Counted from the first letter of the stretch, positions 1 to 10,778 are shown. The stretch is 64,000 nucleotides of DNA from Collinsella sp. OM04-5 (GCF_003439125.1 NZ_QSUU01000004.1:111824-175823), one strand, 5' to 3'. A program made the numbers and translations. The notes: generated by a model not told the origin, from the letters alone.

Positions 1-965
1 AGCAGACTTCCCAGGCCCACGGACATAAGCGCCACGAGCAGCGTTTTAAGGTTGACCAGGTGCGGCGGCAAGCGGAGCGCGAGCACGGCACCCAGCACCG
101 CGCCGACACCGCAGGCAGACGAGAGCCAGCCCATCCACTCAACGCCAACGTGCAGAACATCGCGATAGAAAAACGACTCGAGCGGATCGAAGGCACCGTA
201 GCCAAAGTTCGAAAGAAAAATGATGCAGAAAAGTAGCGCGAGGACGCTGTTGGTGAAGACCGTCTTGATGCTGGCTGCGAAGGTGGCGCGGGCGGGCGTG
301 CTAGGGTTGGAGCTTCGTCCCGCACGCTCCCCTTCCTCTGTCGAATCGGTATCCGCATGCCCGACGATATGGCTGGTCTGCGGCCTAAAGCCCCAACCGA
401 CGACGAACGCCAGCACGGTAAAGAGCATCATAAGCACGAACACCGCGCGCGACGACGCAGCCGCCGCGACAAAGCCGCCCAGCGTGGGGCCAACGATGAT
501 ACTCACGTTTGAAAACATGGCGATGGCGGAGTTGATGTCTTTGAGCTCGACAGGATCGTCGGTGAGGTAGGCCGGATAGGACGTGGCGATGGGCTGGGCG
601 AATCCCATCGTAAAGCCCAGAAACACCGCGCCGAGCAGGACGACGCCGGTCGCGCTACCAAAGGCGATGATTGCCGCGCCAGTTGCAAGAGCGCCGATGA
701 TGCTCAGCAAGAAATGGCGGCGCGGACCCCAGGCGTCGAACGCCGCGCCGCCCGCAAAGGACCCCAGGATCACAAATACATTCATAAACAGGACGGCCAG
801 CGATGTCGCCACGACTGAGGCATCGTCTGCATAGGTGAGCGTTCCGATGACGCCGATAAAGTAGCTGGTCTGAAAACCGGTGTAGATGAGGAAGCGCATT
901 GCCACCAGGCGCTTGGCCTGCACGGACAGCGACGATTGAGGCTTTGAGAAAAGAGATGCGAGCAT
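1..965 (-). CDS. MFS transporter, truncated by the window edge
   Basis: Reading the minus strand from the ATG at 965 gives an uninterrupted frame that runs off the left end of the window. The visible part is about 320 residues. It has the alternating hydrophobic segments of the major facilitator superfamily, an early loop containing DAWGPRRHF that resembles the conserved MFS loop 2-3 motif, and a polar linker around residues 200-220 (STEEGERAGRSS) as expected between the two six-helix halves. Substrate cannot be read from the sequence. The start is the first ATG, with a short purine-rich GGAGTCTCC stretch just upstream. The C-terminal helices lie outside the window. Seen: frame and hydrophobicity; family assignment is inference from overall character. 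Confidence 0.8.
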   Translation of the reverse strand, partial: MLASLFSKPQSSLSVQAKRLVAMRFLIYTGFQTSYFIGVIGTLTYADDASVVATSLAVLFMNVFVILGSFAGGAAFDAWGPRRHFLLSIIGALATGAAIIAFGSATGVVLLGAVFLGFTMGFAQPIATSYPAYLTDDPVELKDINSAIAMFSNVSIIVGPTLGGFVAAAASSRAVFVLMMLFTVLAFVVGWGFRPQTSHIVGHADTDSTEEGERAGRSSNPSTPARATFAASIKTVFTNSVLALLFCIIFLSNFGYGAFDPLESFFYRDVLHVGVEWMGWLSSACGVGAVLGAVLALRLPPHLVNLKTLLVALMSVGLGSL

Positions 966-1139
966 GGAGACTCCTTGTTTCATACGAATACGGGCGGTGG
1001 GCATTCGCCACCGTCTGTCAAATCAATCTATCCGCATGAAACGTTAAGGACACATCAAGCCCCTTTTCTCCGTTTTTCGCCCGTCATGAACTACTTGGTA
1101 GATTGTAAGGCATGTCCCACACATCTACCAAAGCAAAAA

Positions 1140-1172
1140 CCACCACAAAGGTGCCTGGCCCCTTTGTGGTGG
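1140..1172. repeat. perfect inverted repeat (hairpin)
   Basis: Arms CCACCACAAAGG (1140-1151) and CCTTTGTGGTGG (1161-1172) pair perfectly around a 9-nt loop. There is no T-tract directly after either arm, so a REP-like palindrome is at least as likely as a terminator for the moa genes that end at 1359. Confidence 0.7.
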
Positions 1173-1177
1173 AAATG

Positions 1178-1226
1178 ACGTTTGCCCAGATAAAACCTGC
1201 CAAAATAAACCTGTCCCTTTTTGGCA
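1178..1226 (-). repeat. dispersed repeat, copy 1
   Basis: On the minus strand this reads GCCAAAAAGGGACAGGTTT, then TTTTGGCAGG, then TTTTATCTG. Nearly the same sequence is found on the plus strand at about 31576-31626, with only a few mismatches. Both copies sit just downstream of minus-strand operons (moa, feo). Confidence 0.65.
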
Positions 1227-1358
1227 TGTTATGGCAGCGCAGCGAGCCGGTTCCAAGTGCCCCAGGTCGCCCCGAAAGAGGAGCGACGCGTACTTTGGTA
1301 CGCGAGCGACGGCTTGAGGGGCGAGATGGAGTGCTTGGGGCCGGCGCAGCGTCAAGCC

Positions 1359-2654
1359 TTAAAGGTGGTCTTGGATAAGATCGCAGATGGCTCGGGCGTC
1401 GTTGATGTTGATGGCTCGGGTCGCAAAGCCGGCGTCGAAGGCCTGACGTGCCAGGGCTTCGTTGCAGGCAAGGGCTAGCGTGTGACCGTCGACCAGGTCG
1501 AGCGAGCTCTTGCCGCGCAGACGGTCGACACCGGAGCGCGCGACGACGATGTTGTCGAAGCCCTCGGTCTTGTAGCCCTCGATGATCACCACGTCGACAT
1601 CGTTGTAGCGTGACAGCAGCTCGCGCGCGGGCATCTCGTCCTCCTCGCGCGTGTCGGCGTACTCCGCCCAGCGCGTGGCGCAGATGAGGCCCACGTGCTT
1701 GGATCCGGCCTGGTGATGGCGCCAGGTGTCCTTAGCGGGCACGTCGATATCAAAGCCGTGGTGCCCGTGATGCTTGAGCGAACCCACGCGCAGGCCGCGG
1801 CGGGTGAGCTCGGCAATGACCTTCTCGACGAGCGTGGTCTTGCCCGAGTTTTGGTAGCCGATAAACGCGATCGCGGGGACGGCCGGGGTCAGGGCCGCAG
1901 GCGCGACGGCGACGGGTGCGCTCGCGATCGCGGCACCGTCAGCGGCCACGGCCTCAGCAGCAGCGGCCTGACGCTCTGAACGATCCCACACGCCCGAGCG
2001 GCCACCTTCCTTGTGCAACAGGCGCACGTCGACAATCTCCATGCCGCGATCGACGGCCTTGCACATGTCATAGATGGTCAGGCACGCGGCGCTCGCGCCG
2101 GTCAGGGCCTCCATCTCAATACCGGTCTTGCCCGTCACGCCGGCTGTGACCAGCACATGAAAGCCGACCTGCCCGTCCGCGCGCGACGGCGCCCAGCCCT
2201 CGGGCACGTCCTCGACGGGCGTCCCCGCCGGCGCGATGGGCGCAATGTCGCACTTACTCTTGGTAATGAGCAACGGATGGCACATGGGGATGATGTCGCT
2301 CGTGCGCTTGATGGCCATGATGCCCGCCACGCGCGCGCAGGCAAGCACGTCGCCCTTTTTGGCGCGGTCCTGCAGCACCATGGCTTGCGTCTCGGGATGC
2401 ATGAGGATGGTGCCCTCGGCGATGGCGATACGATGGGTCTCGGCCTTGTCGGACACGTCGACCATGCGTACCTCGCCCTTGGCGTCCACGTGCGTCAGCT
2501 CGTCGCGACGGGCATCACGGGTGGGCTCGGCTGCAGCGCTGGAAGTCGGCTGTGCGGCAGTGACAGCATCGCCAGCCGCAGCCGTGACTTTGCGGGCAGA
2601 CATCGCGGCCCTGCGAGCGGCCTTGGTGGCATCGGCGTACCTGCTCTTGGCCAT
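1359..2654 (-). CDS. moaC-mobB: fused molybdenum cofactor protein MoaC-MobB
   Basis: This 431-residue protein joins two Moco enzymes. Residues about 50-225 are MoaC, the cyclic pyranopterin monophosphate synthase that acts after MoaA; visible signatures are LTHVDAKGEVRMVDVSDK, MCHPL and EALTGASAACLTIYDMCKAVD. After an Ala-rich linker, residues about 260-430 are MobB, a P-loop GTP-binding protein linked to guanine dinucleotide attachment, with IAFIGYQNSGKTTL as Walker A. An Ala/Lys-rich N-terminus (1-50) is unlike normal MoaC. The ATG at 2654 was chosen because GGAGGA lies 8 nt upstream and the moaA stop is only 4 nt before it; a TTG further upstream lies inside moaA. It is cotranscribed with moaA. 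A later step (MoaD/E, MoeA) is not in the window. Confidence 0.9.
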   Translation of the reverse strand: MAKSRYADATKAARRAAMSARKVTAAAGDAVTAAQPTSSAAAEPTRDARRDELTHVDAKGEVRMVDVSDKAETHRIAIAEGTILMHPETQAMVLQDRAKKGDVLACARVAGIMAIKRTSDIIPMCHPLLITKSKCDIAPIAPAGTPVEDVPEGWAPSRADGQVGFHVLVTAGVTGKTGIEMEALTGASAACLTIYDMCKAVDRGMEIVDVRLLHKEGGRSGVWDRSERQAAAAEAVAADGAAIASAPVAVAPAALTPAVPAIAFIGYQNSGKTTLVEKVIAELTRRGLRVGSLKHHGHHGFDIDVPAKDTWRHHQAGSKHVGLICATRWAEYADTREEDEMPARELLSRYNDVDVVIIEGYKTEGFDNIVVARSGVDRLRGKSSLDLVDGHTLALACNEALARQAFDAGFATRAININDARAICDLIQDHL

Positions 2655-2658
2655 ATGA

Positions 2659-3714
2659 TCATCCTCCGATTTGGGACATAAATCGTTGCGTGCCCTCAAT
2701 TATCGCGTGTTCCTGCGGTTTGTGGGCGACGGCATCGCGCCAAATCGAAAGTACCTGCATATCATCACCACGGCGCAGGGCGTCGCGCACCGAATACTCG
2801 GCATCGCTGAACAGGCACGGACGCACGTTGCCATCGGCCGTCAGGCGCAGACGGTTGCAATTCGCACAAAAATGGTTAGACATGGCGCTAATAAAGCCGA
2901 CCGTTCCCACCGCGCCCGGAAAGTGCCAATAGCGCGCAGGGCCCGCACCGGCAGGAGCGTCGTTGATGTCGAGCGGCTCGAGCTCGCCCAGACCCACCGC
3001 GGCGGCCCCGGCATTGATGCGCGCCCGCAGCTCGTCGCTCGGCACGGTATCGCTCGCATCCCACAGCGCCGGATTGAGCGCGGGCGCATGCGGGTCCACA
3101 GCGCAATGCGAGCTCGTGTGCTCGTCGCCAATAGGCATGTATTCGATAAAGCGCAGGTGAATGGGACGGTCGATAGTCAGACGCGCGAGAGCCGCCACAT
3201 CCTGGTTGAGTCGGCGCACCACAACGCAGTTGACCTTAACGGGCTCAAAGCCCCAAGCCAGCGCCGCGTCGATGCCAGCCACGGTCTGCTCGAGTCGACC
3301 CAGGCGCGTGATCTTTCCAAAAAGCGTAGGGTCGAGCGTGTCGAGCGAGATGTTGACGCGGTTAAGCCCCGCGTCTTTGAGCTGCGGCGCCAGCTTGGGC
3401 AGCAAGGCGCCGTTGGTGGTAAGCGAGATGTCCTCGATCTGCGGGATCGCGCGGATGTCGCGAATAAGCGGGATGATACGGCGGCTGACCAGCGGCTCGC
3501 CGCCCGTCAGGCGCACGCGGCGAATGCCCTCCCCCGCCACCAAGCGCACAAAGCGGGCAATCTCCTCGGCGCTGAGAAGCTCATCGTGTGCGCGGGGTGC
3601 CACGCCATCGGCCGGCATGCAGTAAATGCAACGGAAATTGCACTTGTCGGTAACGGCAATGCGCAGGTAGTTGATATCGCGGCCAAAGCCGTCATGTTGC
3701 ACGTGCCCGTCCAC
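2659..3714 (-). CDS. moaA: GTP 3',8-cyclase MoaA (radical SAM)
   Basis: The 351-residue product is the radical-SAM enzyme for the first step of molybdenum cofactor synthesis, converting GTP to 3',8-cyclo-7,8-dihydro-GTP. The N-terminal SAM cluster motif is DKCNFRCIYCMP, followed by TGGEPLVSR. The second, C-terminal 4Fe-4S site is FCANCNRLRLT...PC. The protein ends in Gly-Gly, the conserved MoaA tail that enters the partner active site. Length is typical of the family. It is the first gene of a two-gene unit with the moaC-mobB fusion. A 61-bp hairpin repeat lies about 135 bp upstream. Seen: motifs and tail; function is well-established family knowledge. Confidence 0.95.
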   Translation of the reverse strand: MDGHVQHDGFGRDINYLRIAVTDKCNFRCIYCMPADGVAPRAHDELLSAEEIARFVRLVAGEGIRRVRLTGGEPLVSRRIIPLIRDIRAIPQIEDISLTTNGALLPKLAPQLKDAGLNRVNISLDTLDPTLFGKITRLGRLEQTVAGIDAALAWGFEPVKVNCVVVRRLNQDVAALARLTIDRPIHLRFIEYMPIGDEHTSSHCAVDPHAPALNPALWDASDTVPSDELRARINAGAAAVGLGELEPLDINDAPAGAGPARYWHFPGAVGTVGFISAMSNHFCANCNRLRLTADGNVRPCLFSDAEYSVRDALRRGDDMQVLSIWRDAVAHKPQEHAIIEGTQRFMSQIGG

Positions 3715-3848
3715 GCAGCCCTCCCCTCACGCGGCGTTTTATTCTTCGGAAAACATAATACCCCACGGGAGAATCCTGCCGACACCCGTACGACAGGACA
3801 GGTCGCTTCGAGCAAGACCGGCTTCCCAAGCCCATCCTCAGCACGCAA

Positions 3849-3909
3849 ACCATCACAACATTCGATGCTTTTCCCGATTTTGGCAAAAAACGTCGAATGT
3901 TGTGATGGT
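3849..3909. repeat. hairpin repeat family 1, copy 1
   Basis: Arms ACCATCACAACATTCGA (3849-3865) and TCGAATGTTGTGATGGT (3893-3909) pair perfectly over 17 bp around a 27-nt loop that itself contains TTTTGGCAAAAAA. An almost identical copy, in the same orientation, lies at 5090-5152. The two copies bracket the gene at 3950-4987. Confidence 0.85.
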
Positions 3910-3949
3910 ACGCCTACCCGCAGCGCCCCGCAGAAGGACCAAAGCGCCC

Positions 3950-4987
3950 CTAAAGACCGCTGTCCCAGTGCCGAATCACGAATTCTCGCAGGTCGTTCTG
4001 CCGCTTTTGGAACGCTTCGCTTCGGTCGCACTTAAGGCCTATCGCGAGTGCGATGGCGTTCATCGCCCGGTGCAATTGCAGCTGATGGGCAAACTGAGTC
4101 CCGGTGAGAACGATCATCCTAAAGCCCAGCGCGCTCAGCACGGTCATGCGCTCCGCATCCGACGCGCTGCGCTGTTTATCAAGATGGTCCGAACCGTTGT
4201 ATTCAATCCCCGTACCGCTCGCAGGCGCATATACGTCGATCTCGAAAAACCCGGCCTTTGCGAGATACTTGAACTCGTTGGGAACATCGACCCGATGGTT
4301 GAGCTCAACCTTGACGTATCCTAGCCCGCCCTGGGAACGTTTTGCTACGACCATGATTGTGGTAGCCGTCTCCATGGGCGATCGCGCGCCATCGTGCACG
4401 CGCTTGAGCACGGCGGCCGCGCGTATGGCCCCCTGACGAGATCGGTTCTCATTGCAATAGGCAATCAAGTCGGCAACGGTATACCTCTGCCCCATCTCGA
4501 TATAATCGCCTGTCGACAGATGATTCAGATGGTATCGGGCACAGATTTCGTAGCCATATTCCAACTGCTCGGGCTCGCTCATCCACGAACCCGCCTGGAC
4601 AAAGCACATGACCTCATCAACCACCAGAAGGCCCTCTGCCACCTCGATAAGATGCCCTGGAGGTACCGGCGCCCCAAACACATGGCACCTAAATCCAGCC
4701 GGCGTCGAGCGCTCAAAATCGAAGTTGACGAGCGTATCGATATGATTGAGCTCTTCTCGTGGAATACCAAGCGAAACCAGATAGTCAGTAGCGATCCCAA
4801 CTGCCGTCGAAGCCCTCAGCCCCTTGGCATCGAGTCCCAATTTGGGCAGGCTCGCGGTCGGCTCCGCCTCGTTAGCAAGCGAGTCCTCATCGTATAGACT
4901 GCTTGCTCGCGAGAGCGGCTCGGACGGGCGCGCCACGTTGTGGTACAGCCAGGCAGTCTTATGGGACAGGACGATCGGCAGGTCCAT
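3950..4987 (-). CDS. hypothetical protein with a DUF559/Vsr-like nuclease-type C-terminus
   Basis: The 345-residue protein has no N-terminal signature I recognise. Near residues 245-305 it contains FEIDVYAPASGTGIEYNG followed by SDHLDKQRSASDAERMTVLSALGFRMIVLT. This spacing of Asp, then Glu in IEYNG, then a basic helix and a hydrophobic strand resembles the PD-(D/E)XK core of DUF559 and Vsr-type endonucleases. The upstream 240 residues resemble neither a DNA methylase nor a known antitoxin to me. It stands alone between moaA and a MATE exporter, with one hairpin repeat on each side. It could be a solitary nuclease, the effector of a small defence or toxin unit, or a multi-copy family protein. 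Nuclease activity is inference. Confidence 0.6.
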   Translation of the reverse strand: MDLPIVLSHKTAWLYHNVARPSEPLSRASSLYDEDSLANEAEPTASLPKLGLDAKGLRASTAVGIATDYLVSLGIPREELNHIDTLVNFDFERSTPAGFRCHVFGAPVPPGHLIEVAEGLLVVDEVMCFVQAGSWMSEPEQLEYGYEICARYHLNHLSTGDYIEMGQRYTVADLIAYCNENRSRQGAIRAAAVLKRVHDGARSPMETATTIMVVAKRSQGGLGYVKVELNHRVDVPNEFKYLAKAGFFEIDVYAPASGTGIEYNGSDHLDKQRSASDAERMTVLSALGFRMIVLTGTQFAHQLQLHRAMNAIALAIGLKCDRSEAFQKRQNDLREFVIRHWDSGL

Positions 4988-5089
4988 GAGCCCTCCAATG
5001 GAGTCGGATAACCAACCTTATTCCCCTGCCCACGGGTCCGCACACCTTCGTGCGCAAGAAAGCGATTCCACCCGGTCGAGTGGTAGAAA

Positions 5090-5152
5090 AACCATCACAA
5101 CATTCGATGCTTTTCCCGTTTTTGGCAAAAAACGTCGAATGTTGTGATGGTT
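5090..5152. repeat. hairpin repeat family 1, copy 2
   Basis: This is the same palindrome as at 3849-3909, with arms one base longer (18 bp, A-ACCATCACAACATTCGA) and a loop differing at one position. Orientation is the same as copy 1. It lies about 100 bp upstream of the nuclease-like gene. Confidence 0.85.
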
Positions 5153-5238
5153 TGAGGCGAGGTGAGGGGCACGAAGAGGTCAAAGCATTGTGCTCGGAGC
5201 GTGACTTTTTCACCCCGATGCCAGCACAAACCTTGACT

Positions 5239-5253
5239 CTACAATCGTTGTAG
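5239..5253. promoter_or_regulatory. candidate operator upstream of the MATE gene
   Basis: CTACAATCGTTGTAG is a perfect 6-bp inverted repeat with a 3-bp centre. It overlaps a TTGACT hexamer (5233-5238) that could be a -35 element. TACA/TGTA half-sites recall BlaI/CopY-type operators. No regulator gene adjoins it, so the binding protein is unknown. Confidence 0.35.
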
Positions 5254-5303
5254 GGTTTTCACTACACTGGTACGTAAACAAACCCAGCCAGAAAGCCCCG
5301 CCC

Positions 5304-6650
5304 ATGGAACACGACCTCACACGCGGCAATGTCCTCAAGACCATCGCGGTCTTTGCCCTGCCCTATATGCTCTCGTACTTTTTGCAGATGCTCTACGGCA
5401 TGGCCGATCTGTACATGATGGGGCAGTTTAGCGGCGCTGCCGGCATCACCGCCGTGGGCAATGGCGCGCAGACGCTCTATATCATTACCGTGGCGCTTGT
5501 GGGCCTGGCCATGGGAACGACGGTCATCGTCGGCCACGCCGTGGGTTCGCGCCGCTTTGACCGCGCCGAGGCTGCCATCGGCAACACCATCACGCTCTTT
5601 ATGGGCGTCTCGGTGGTGCTGGCCGCTGTCCTGCTCGCACTGTGCCCGCAGATCGTGGCACTCATTGGCACGCCAGTCGAAGCGGTCGAAGGCACTGCCG
5701 CCTACCTGCGCATCTGCTTTGTCGGCATTCCGTTTATCGCCGCATACAACATCCTCTCGGCCATCTTTCGCGGCCTGGGCGATTCGCGCTCGCCCATGTA
5801 CGTGATCGGCGTGGCATGCATCATCAACATCGCACTCGATTTTCTGTTTATCGGCCACATGGGACTCGGTCCCGTAGGCGCGGCACTCGGCACGGTAACC
5901 GCCCAGACGGCAAGCGTTGCCCTTGCGCTCGTGTGGCTCAAGAGCCGCCGCACGAACATTCACGTTAAGCGCAGCGACCTGCGTCCCCAGCCCGAGGTGC
6001 TCGGCAGCATTCTTAAGATCGGCGTGCCCGTGGCCGTACAGGACGGCTGCATCCAGGTGGCGTTTATGTTTATCACCGTCATCGCCAACCACCGAGGGCT
6101 CGTCGACGCCGCCGCCGTGGGCCTGGTCGAGAAGATGATCAGCTTTTTATTCATTGTGCCGAGTTCCATGGGCGCCACCGTCAGCGCACTCACGGCGCAA
6201 AACGCCGGCGCGGGCAAGGGCGACCGCGCGCGTCAGGTGCTCAAGGACGCCATGACGATCTCGGTAGTGTACGGCTGCCTGATCACGGTGCTGATGTGGC
6301 TGGTGGCGCCGGCGTTTATCGGCTTTTTTGCCAAGGACGCTGCAGTAGTCGCCGCCGGCACCGGCTATATGCGCAGCTACATTTTCGACGCGATTTTTGC
6401 CGGCATCCACATTTGCTTTAGCGGCTTTTTCGCTGCATACGGCAAGAGCTACATCGGCTTTGCGCACAACGTGCTGGCGGTGGCGCTCATTCGCGTGCCG
6501 GGCGCGTGGCTGCTGTCGAACGCCTATTCCGATACGTTGTTTCCCATGGGCATCGCTTCGCCGTGCGGGTCCATTCTGTCGGCGGTCATTTGCGTGATTG
6601 CATTTACCGTACTCAACCGCCGCGGGGCTTTTGACAAGTTGGTGGCGTAG
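5304..6650 (+). CDS. MATE-family efflux transporter
   Basis: The 448-residue membrane protein has about twelve hydrophobic segments in two halves, as in MATE (multidrug and toxin extrusion) cation/drug antiporters. The N-terminus LPYMLSYFLQMLYGMADLYMMGQ and the later GHAVGSRRFDRAE and NAGAGKGDRARQ segments are typical. Drug substrate and the coupling ion cannot be read. The ribosome binding site before the ATG is weak. A palindromic site lies about 50 bp upstream, so expression may be controlled by a repressor. The gene is monocistronic and followed by a short coding remnant and a bidirectional terminator. Confidence 0.9.
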   Translation: MEHDLTRGNVLKTIAVFALPYMLSYFLQMLYGMADLYMMGQFSGAAGITAVGNGAQTLYIITVALVGLAMGTTVIVGHAVGSRRFDRAEAAIGNTITLFMGVSVVLAAVLLALCPQIVALIGTPVEAVEGTAAYLRICFVGIPFIAAYNILSAIFRGLGDSRSPMYVIGVACIINIALDFLFIGHMGLGPVGAALGTVTAQTASVALALVWLKSRRTNIHVKRSDLRPQPEVLGSILKIGVPVAVQDGCIQVAFMFITVIANHRGLVDAAAVGLVEKMISFLFIVPSSMGATVSALTAQNAGAGKGDRARQVLKDAMTISVVYGCLITVLMWLVAPAFIGFFAKDAAVVAAGTGYMRSYIFDAIFAGIHICFSGFFAAYGKSYIGFAHNVLAVALIRVPGAWLLSNAYSDTLFPMGIASPCGSILSAVICVIAFTVLNRRGAFDKLVA

Positions 6651-6652
6651 CG

Positions 6653-6748
6653 GGGCAACGCGAGATTGCCCTGATCGATGACATCATCAGCGACGACCCG
6701 GCAACCTACGTGACGCAGATCACGGTGCCGGTTGCCCCAGCAAAGTAA
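6653..6748 (+). pseudogene. possible C-terminal coding remnant
   Basis: Directly after the MATE stop, in another frame, the plus strand reads REIALIDDIISDDPATYVTQ and on to VPVAPAK before a TAA at 6746. It has no start codon or ribosome binding site of its own. The composition looks protein-like, similar to the tail of a periplasmic-binding/LacI-type protein, but this is weak. It may be a deletion scar or chance. Confidence 0.25.
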
Positions 6749-6786
6749 GAACCGCCCGGAAGGCATCGTGCTTCCGGGCGGTTCTT
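6747..6786. terminator. bidirectional intrinsic terminator
   Basis: AAGAACCGCCCGGAAG and CTTCCGGGCGGTTCTT form a 16-bp perfect stem with an 8-nt loop, with T-rich sequence after it and A-rich before it. It separates convergent MATE and ligA. Confidence 0.85.
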
Positions 6787-6805
6787 CAATTTGGTTATCG
6801 ACGCC

Positions 6806-9067
<2,262 letters not shown>

Positions 9068-9179
9068 CTAGAGTACCACCGGTCGCAATGAGGCCGAATA
9101 GCGGTCTCGAACCGCACCGAATCGGCAGCCGCCAGACTGGGGTGGATCGCGCGATCAAACCATGCCCCTGTCAGTTCCA

Positions 9180-9210
9180 AATGATCCGTTTTCCTCCGTC
9201 CCCAACGGAT
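9180..9210 (+). repeat. dispersed repeat family 3, half copy
   Basis: TGATCCGTTTTCCTCCGTCC followed by CC and then ACGGATCA matches one arm of the hairpin at 54672-54735. The short outer TGATCCGT/ACGGATCA arms can pair by themselves. It lies between ligA and the htrA-type gene. Confidence 0.7.
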
Positions 9211-9213
9211 CAA

Positions 9214-9252
9214 TAAGAAAAAAGGGCTGTCCCACGTTGATGGGACAGCCCC
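9214..9252 (-). terminator. terminator of the HtrA-type gene
   Basis: On the minus strand GGGGCTGTCCCA, a 6-nt loop and TGGGACAGCCC are followed by TTTTTT, a textbook intrinsic terminator about 30 bp after the stop. Confidence 0.9.
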
Positions 9253-9282
9253 CTCTGGCATCGGTATGTGTGGAGTGGCTCG

Positions 9283-10752
9283 TTAGTAACCCTGGCCGTA
9301 GCCTTGACTCTGGCCCTGCCCTTGCTTGCCCAGCAGTTCCTCCAGATACTGGCGCAGCTGCTCGTCGGTAATACCGCCGTTGCCGGTGTCGGTCGCGCTG
9401 TCGTCCTGCTGCTGATTCTGCAGCTTCTCATCGGAACCCAGCTCGACGGTAACCTTTTTCTCTTCCTTGCCGCGCATGAGCGTGATCTCGACCTTCTCAC
9501 CCACCTCGTGGCTGCGCAGCGCGATGATCAGGCCATCGGCGCTCGTAATCTCGTCATCGCCCAGCTTGGTGATGACGTCGCCCTCCTGGATACCGGCCTT
9601 GGCGGCGGGGCCGTCCTCGACGACGCTCGCCACATACGCGCCACTATCGGTGCTCAGCTTGTTGGTGCGGGCGTTGAGCGCGTTGACGCTCGAAAGCGTG
9701 GCGCCCAGGTACGGATGCACCGGCGTCTTGCCGTCGATGATCTGGTCGGCAATGTTCTTGGCGTAGTTAACGGGAATAGCAAAGCCCACGCCCGAGCTGG
9801 AGCCCGAATAGCTCTCGATGAGCGAGTTGATACCCACCAGCTCACCGTTGTCGTTAACGAGCGCGCCGCCGGAGTTGCCCGGGTTGATGGCGGCATCGGT
9901 CTGGATCATGTTGGCATAGATGGTGTTACCGTTGGTAGAGCTCATGGCCGTGGAGCGATACAGCGCCGACACGATACCCGTGGAGACAGACTGCTCGTTG
10001 CCGAACGGCGAGCCGATCGCCATGACCCACTCGCCCACGTTGAGCTTGGAAGAGTCGCCGATCTCGATCGGCGTGAGCTTAGAGGCGTCAGCATCCTTGA
10101 GCTTGATGACGGCTAGGTCGCTCGAAGCATCGTTGCCCACGAACTCGGCCTCGTAGGTGGTGCCGTCGTCCATGGTCACCACGTACTGGTCATAGCCATC
10201 GACCACGTGGTTGTTGGTGAGGATGTGGCCCTCGGTATCGAGCACAACGCCCGAACCGACGCTGCCCGAGCCGTCCGACTCGTCGGCAGACTGCGAAAGC
10301 GAGCCATTCTGGCCGCCGCTCGAAGTGGCGGTAATGGAAACCACGGAGGGCAGCGCCTTGGCAGAGACGGCCTCGGCCAGCGTGGTGTCCTCGGAGTCGA
10401 TCGTAATCTTTTGCGTCGATGAACCCGAAGCACCCGCCGTCACGGCATTCTTTCCGCTGCCAATGTTGAGCGTGCCACTCATAATGAGCGCAATGACCAG
10501 CAGGGCGCCGCATGCACAGCCGGCGAGCGCCGTAATAAAGATCGGCAGCTTTTTGGTCTTAGTCTTGACCACGGTGTGCTTGTTTACAACCTGCTGGCTG
10601 CCCAGCGGCTTTCCGGTCTGCGTGTCGTAGGCCTGCACGTAAGGAATGTTACTGCCATCGGCAGGCGTCGACTCCACCTGCACGCGCGGCTGCTGCTGGG
10701 TCTCGCCGGCGTTGCCCGCATCCTGGGGACGCTGGGAATCGTACTCGCTCAT
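9283..10752 (-). CDS. HtrA/DegP-like serine protease with PDZ domain
   Basis: The 489-residue protein begins with a polar cytoplasmic region, then one membrane segment near residues 68-92 (PIFITALAGCACGALLVIAL). A trypsin-like domain outside the membrane follows with the catalytic triad visible: His in LTNNHVVDG (~180), Asp in SSDLAVIKL (~211) and Ser in NPGNSGGAL (~292). A PDZ domain covers about 360-460 (GAYVASVVEDGPAAKAGIQE). The tail is rich in Gln and Gly (GKQGQGQSQGYGQGY). This matches membrane-anchored HtrA quality-control proteases of Gram-positive bacteria. The ATG at 10752 was preferred to an upstream in-frame start because GAAAGGA precedes it. Confidence 0.93.
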   Translation of the reverse strand: MSEYDSQRPQDAGNAGETQQQPRVQVESTPADGSNIPYVQAYDTQTGKPLGSQQVVNKHTVVKTKTKKLPIFITALAGCACGALLVIALIMSGTLNIGSGKNAVTAGASGSSTQKITIDSEDTTLAEAVSAKALPSVVSITATSSGGQNGSLSQSADESDGSGSVGSGVVLDTEGHILTNNHVVDGYDQYVVTMDDGTTYEAEFVGNDASSDLAVIKLKDADASKLTPIEIGDSSKLNVGEWVMAIGSPFGNEQSVSTGIVSALYRSTAMSSTNGNTIYANMIQTDAAINPGNSGGALVNDNGELVGINSLIESYSGSSSGVGFAIPVNYAKNIADQIIDGKTPVHPYLGATLSSVNALNARTNKLSTDSGAYVASVVEDGPAAKAGIQEGDVITKLGDDEITSADGLIIALRSHEVGEKVEITLMRGKEEKKVTVELGSDEKLQNQQQDDSATDTGNGGITDEQLRQYLEELLGKQGQGQSQGYGQGY

Positions 10753-10778
10753 AGCTGCGATCCTTTCGTCAAATAACC

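Larger units (their letters stand above)
966..1358. other. gene-free stretch with two repeat modules
   Basis: No convincing gene lies here. The stretch holds a perfect 12-bp inverted repeat at 1140-1172 and a dispersed repeat at about 1178-1226 that recurs inverted near 31576. A GC-rich tail at 1235-1350 contains a small GCGTAC/GTACGC hairpin. Short frames cross the tail on both strands but none has a clear ribosome binding site. Confidence 0.6.
4988..5303. other. intergenic region between divergent genes
   Basis: Contains the second family-1 hairpin (5090-5152) and the promoter/operator region of the MATE gene (about 5233-5300). No gene seen. Confidence 0.6.

Noticed and set aside
1235..1478. 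A plus-strand frame reading VPQVAPKEERRVLWYASDGL and beyond
   Set aside because: It runs into the 3' end of moaC-mobB on the other strand and has no ribosome binding site or known domain; left as unexplained intergenic sequence.
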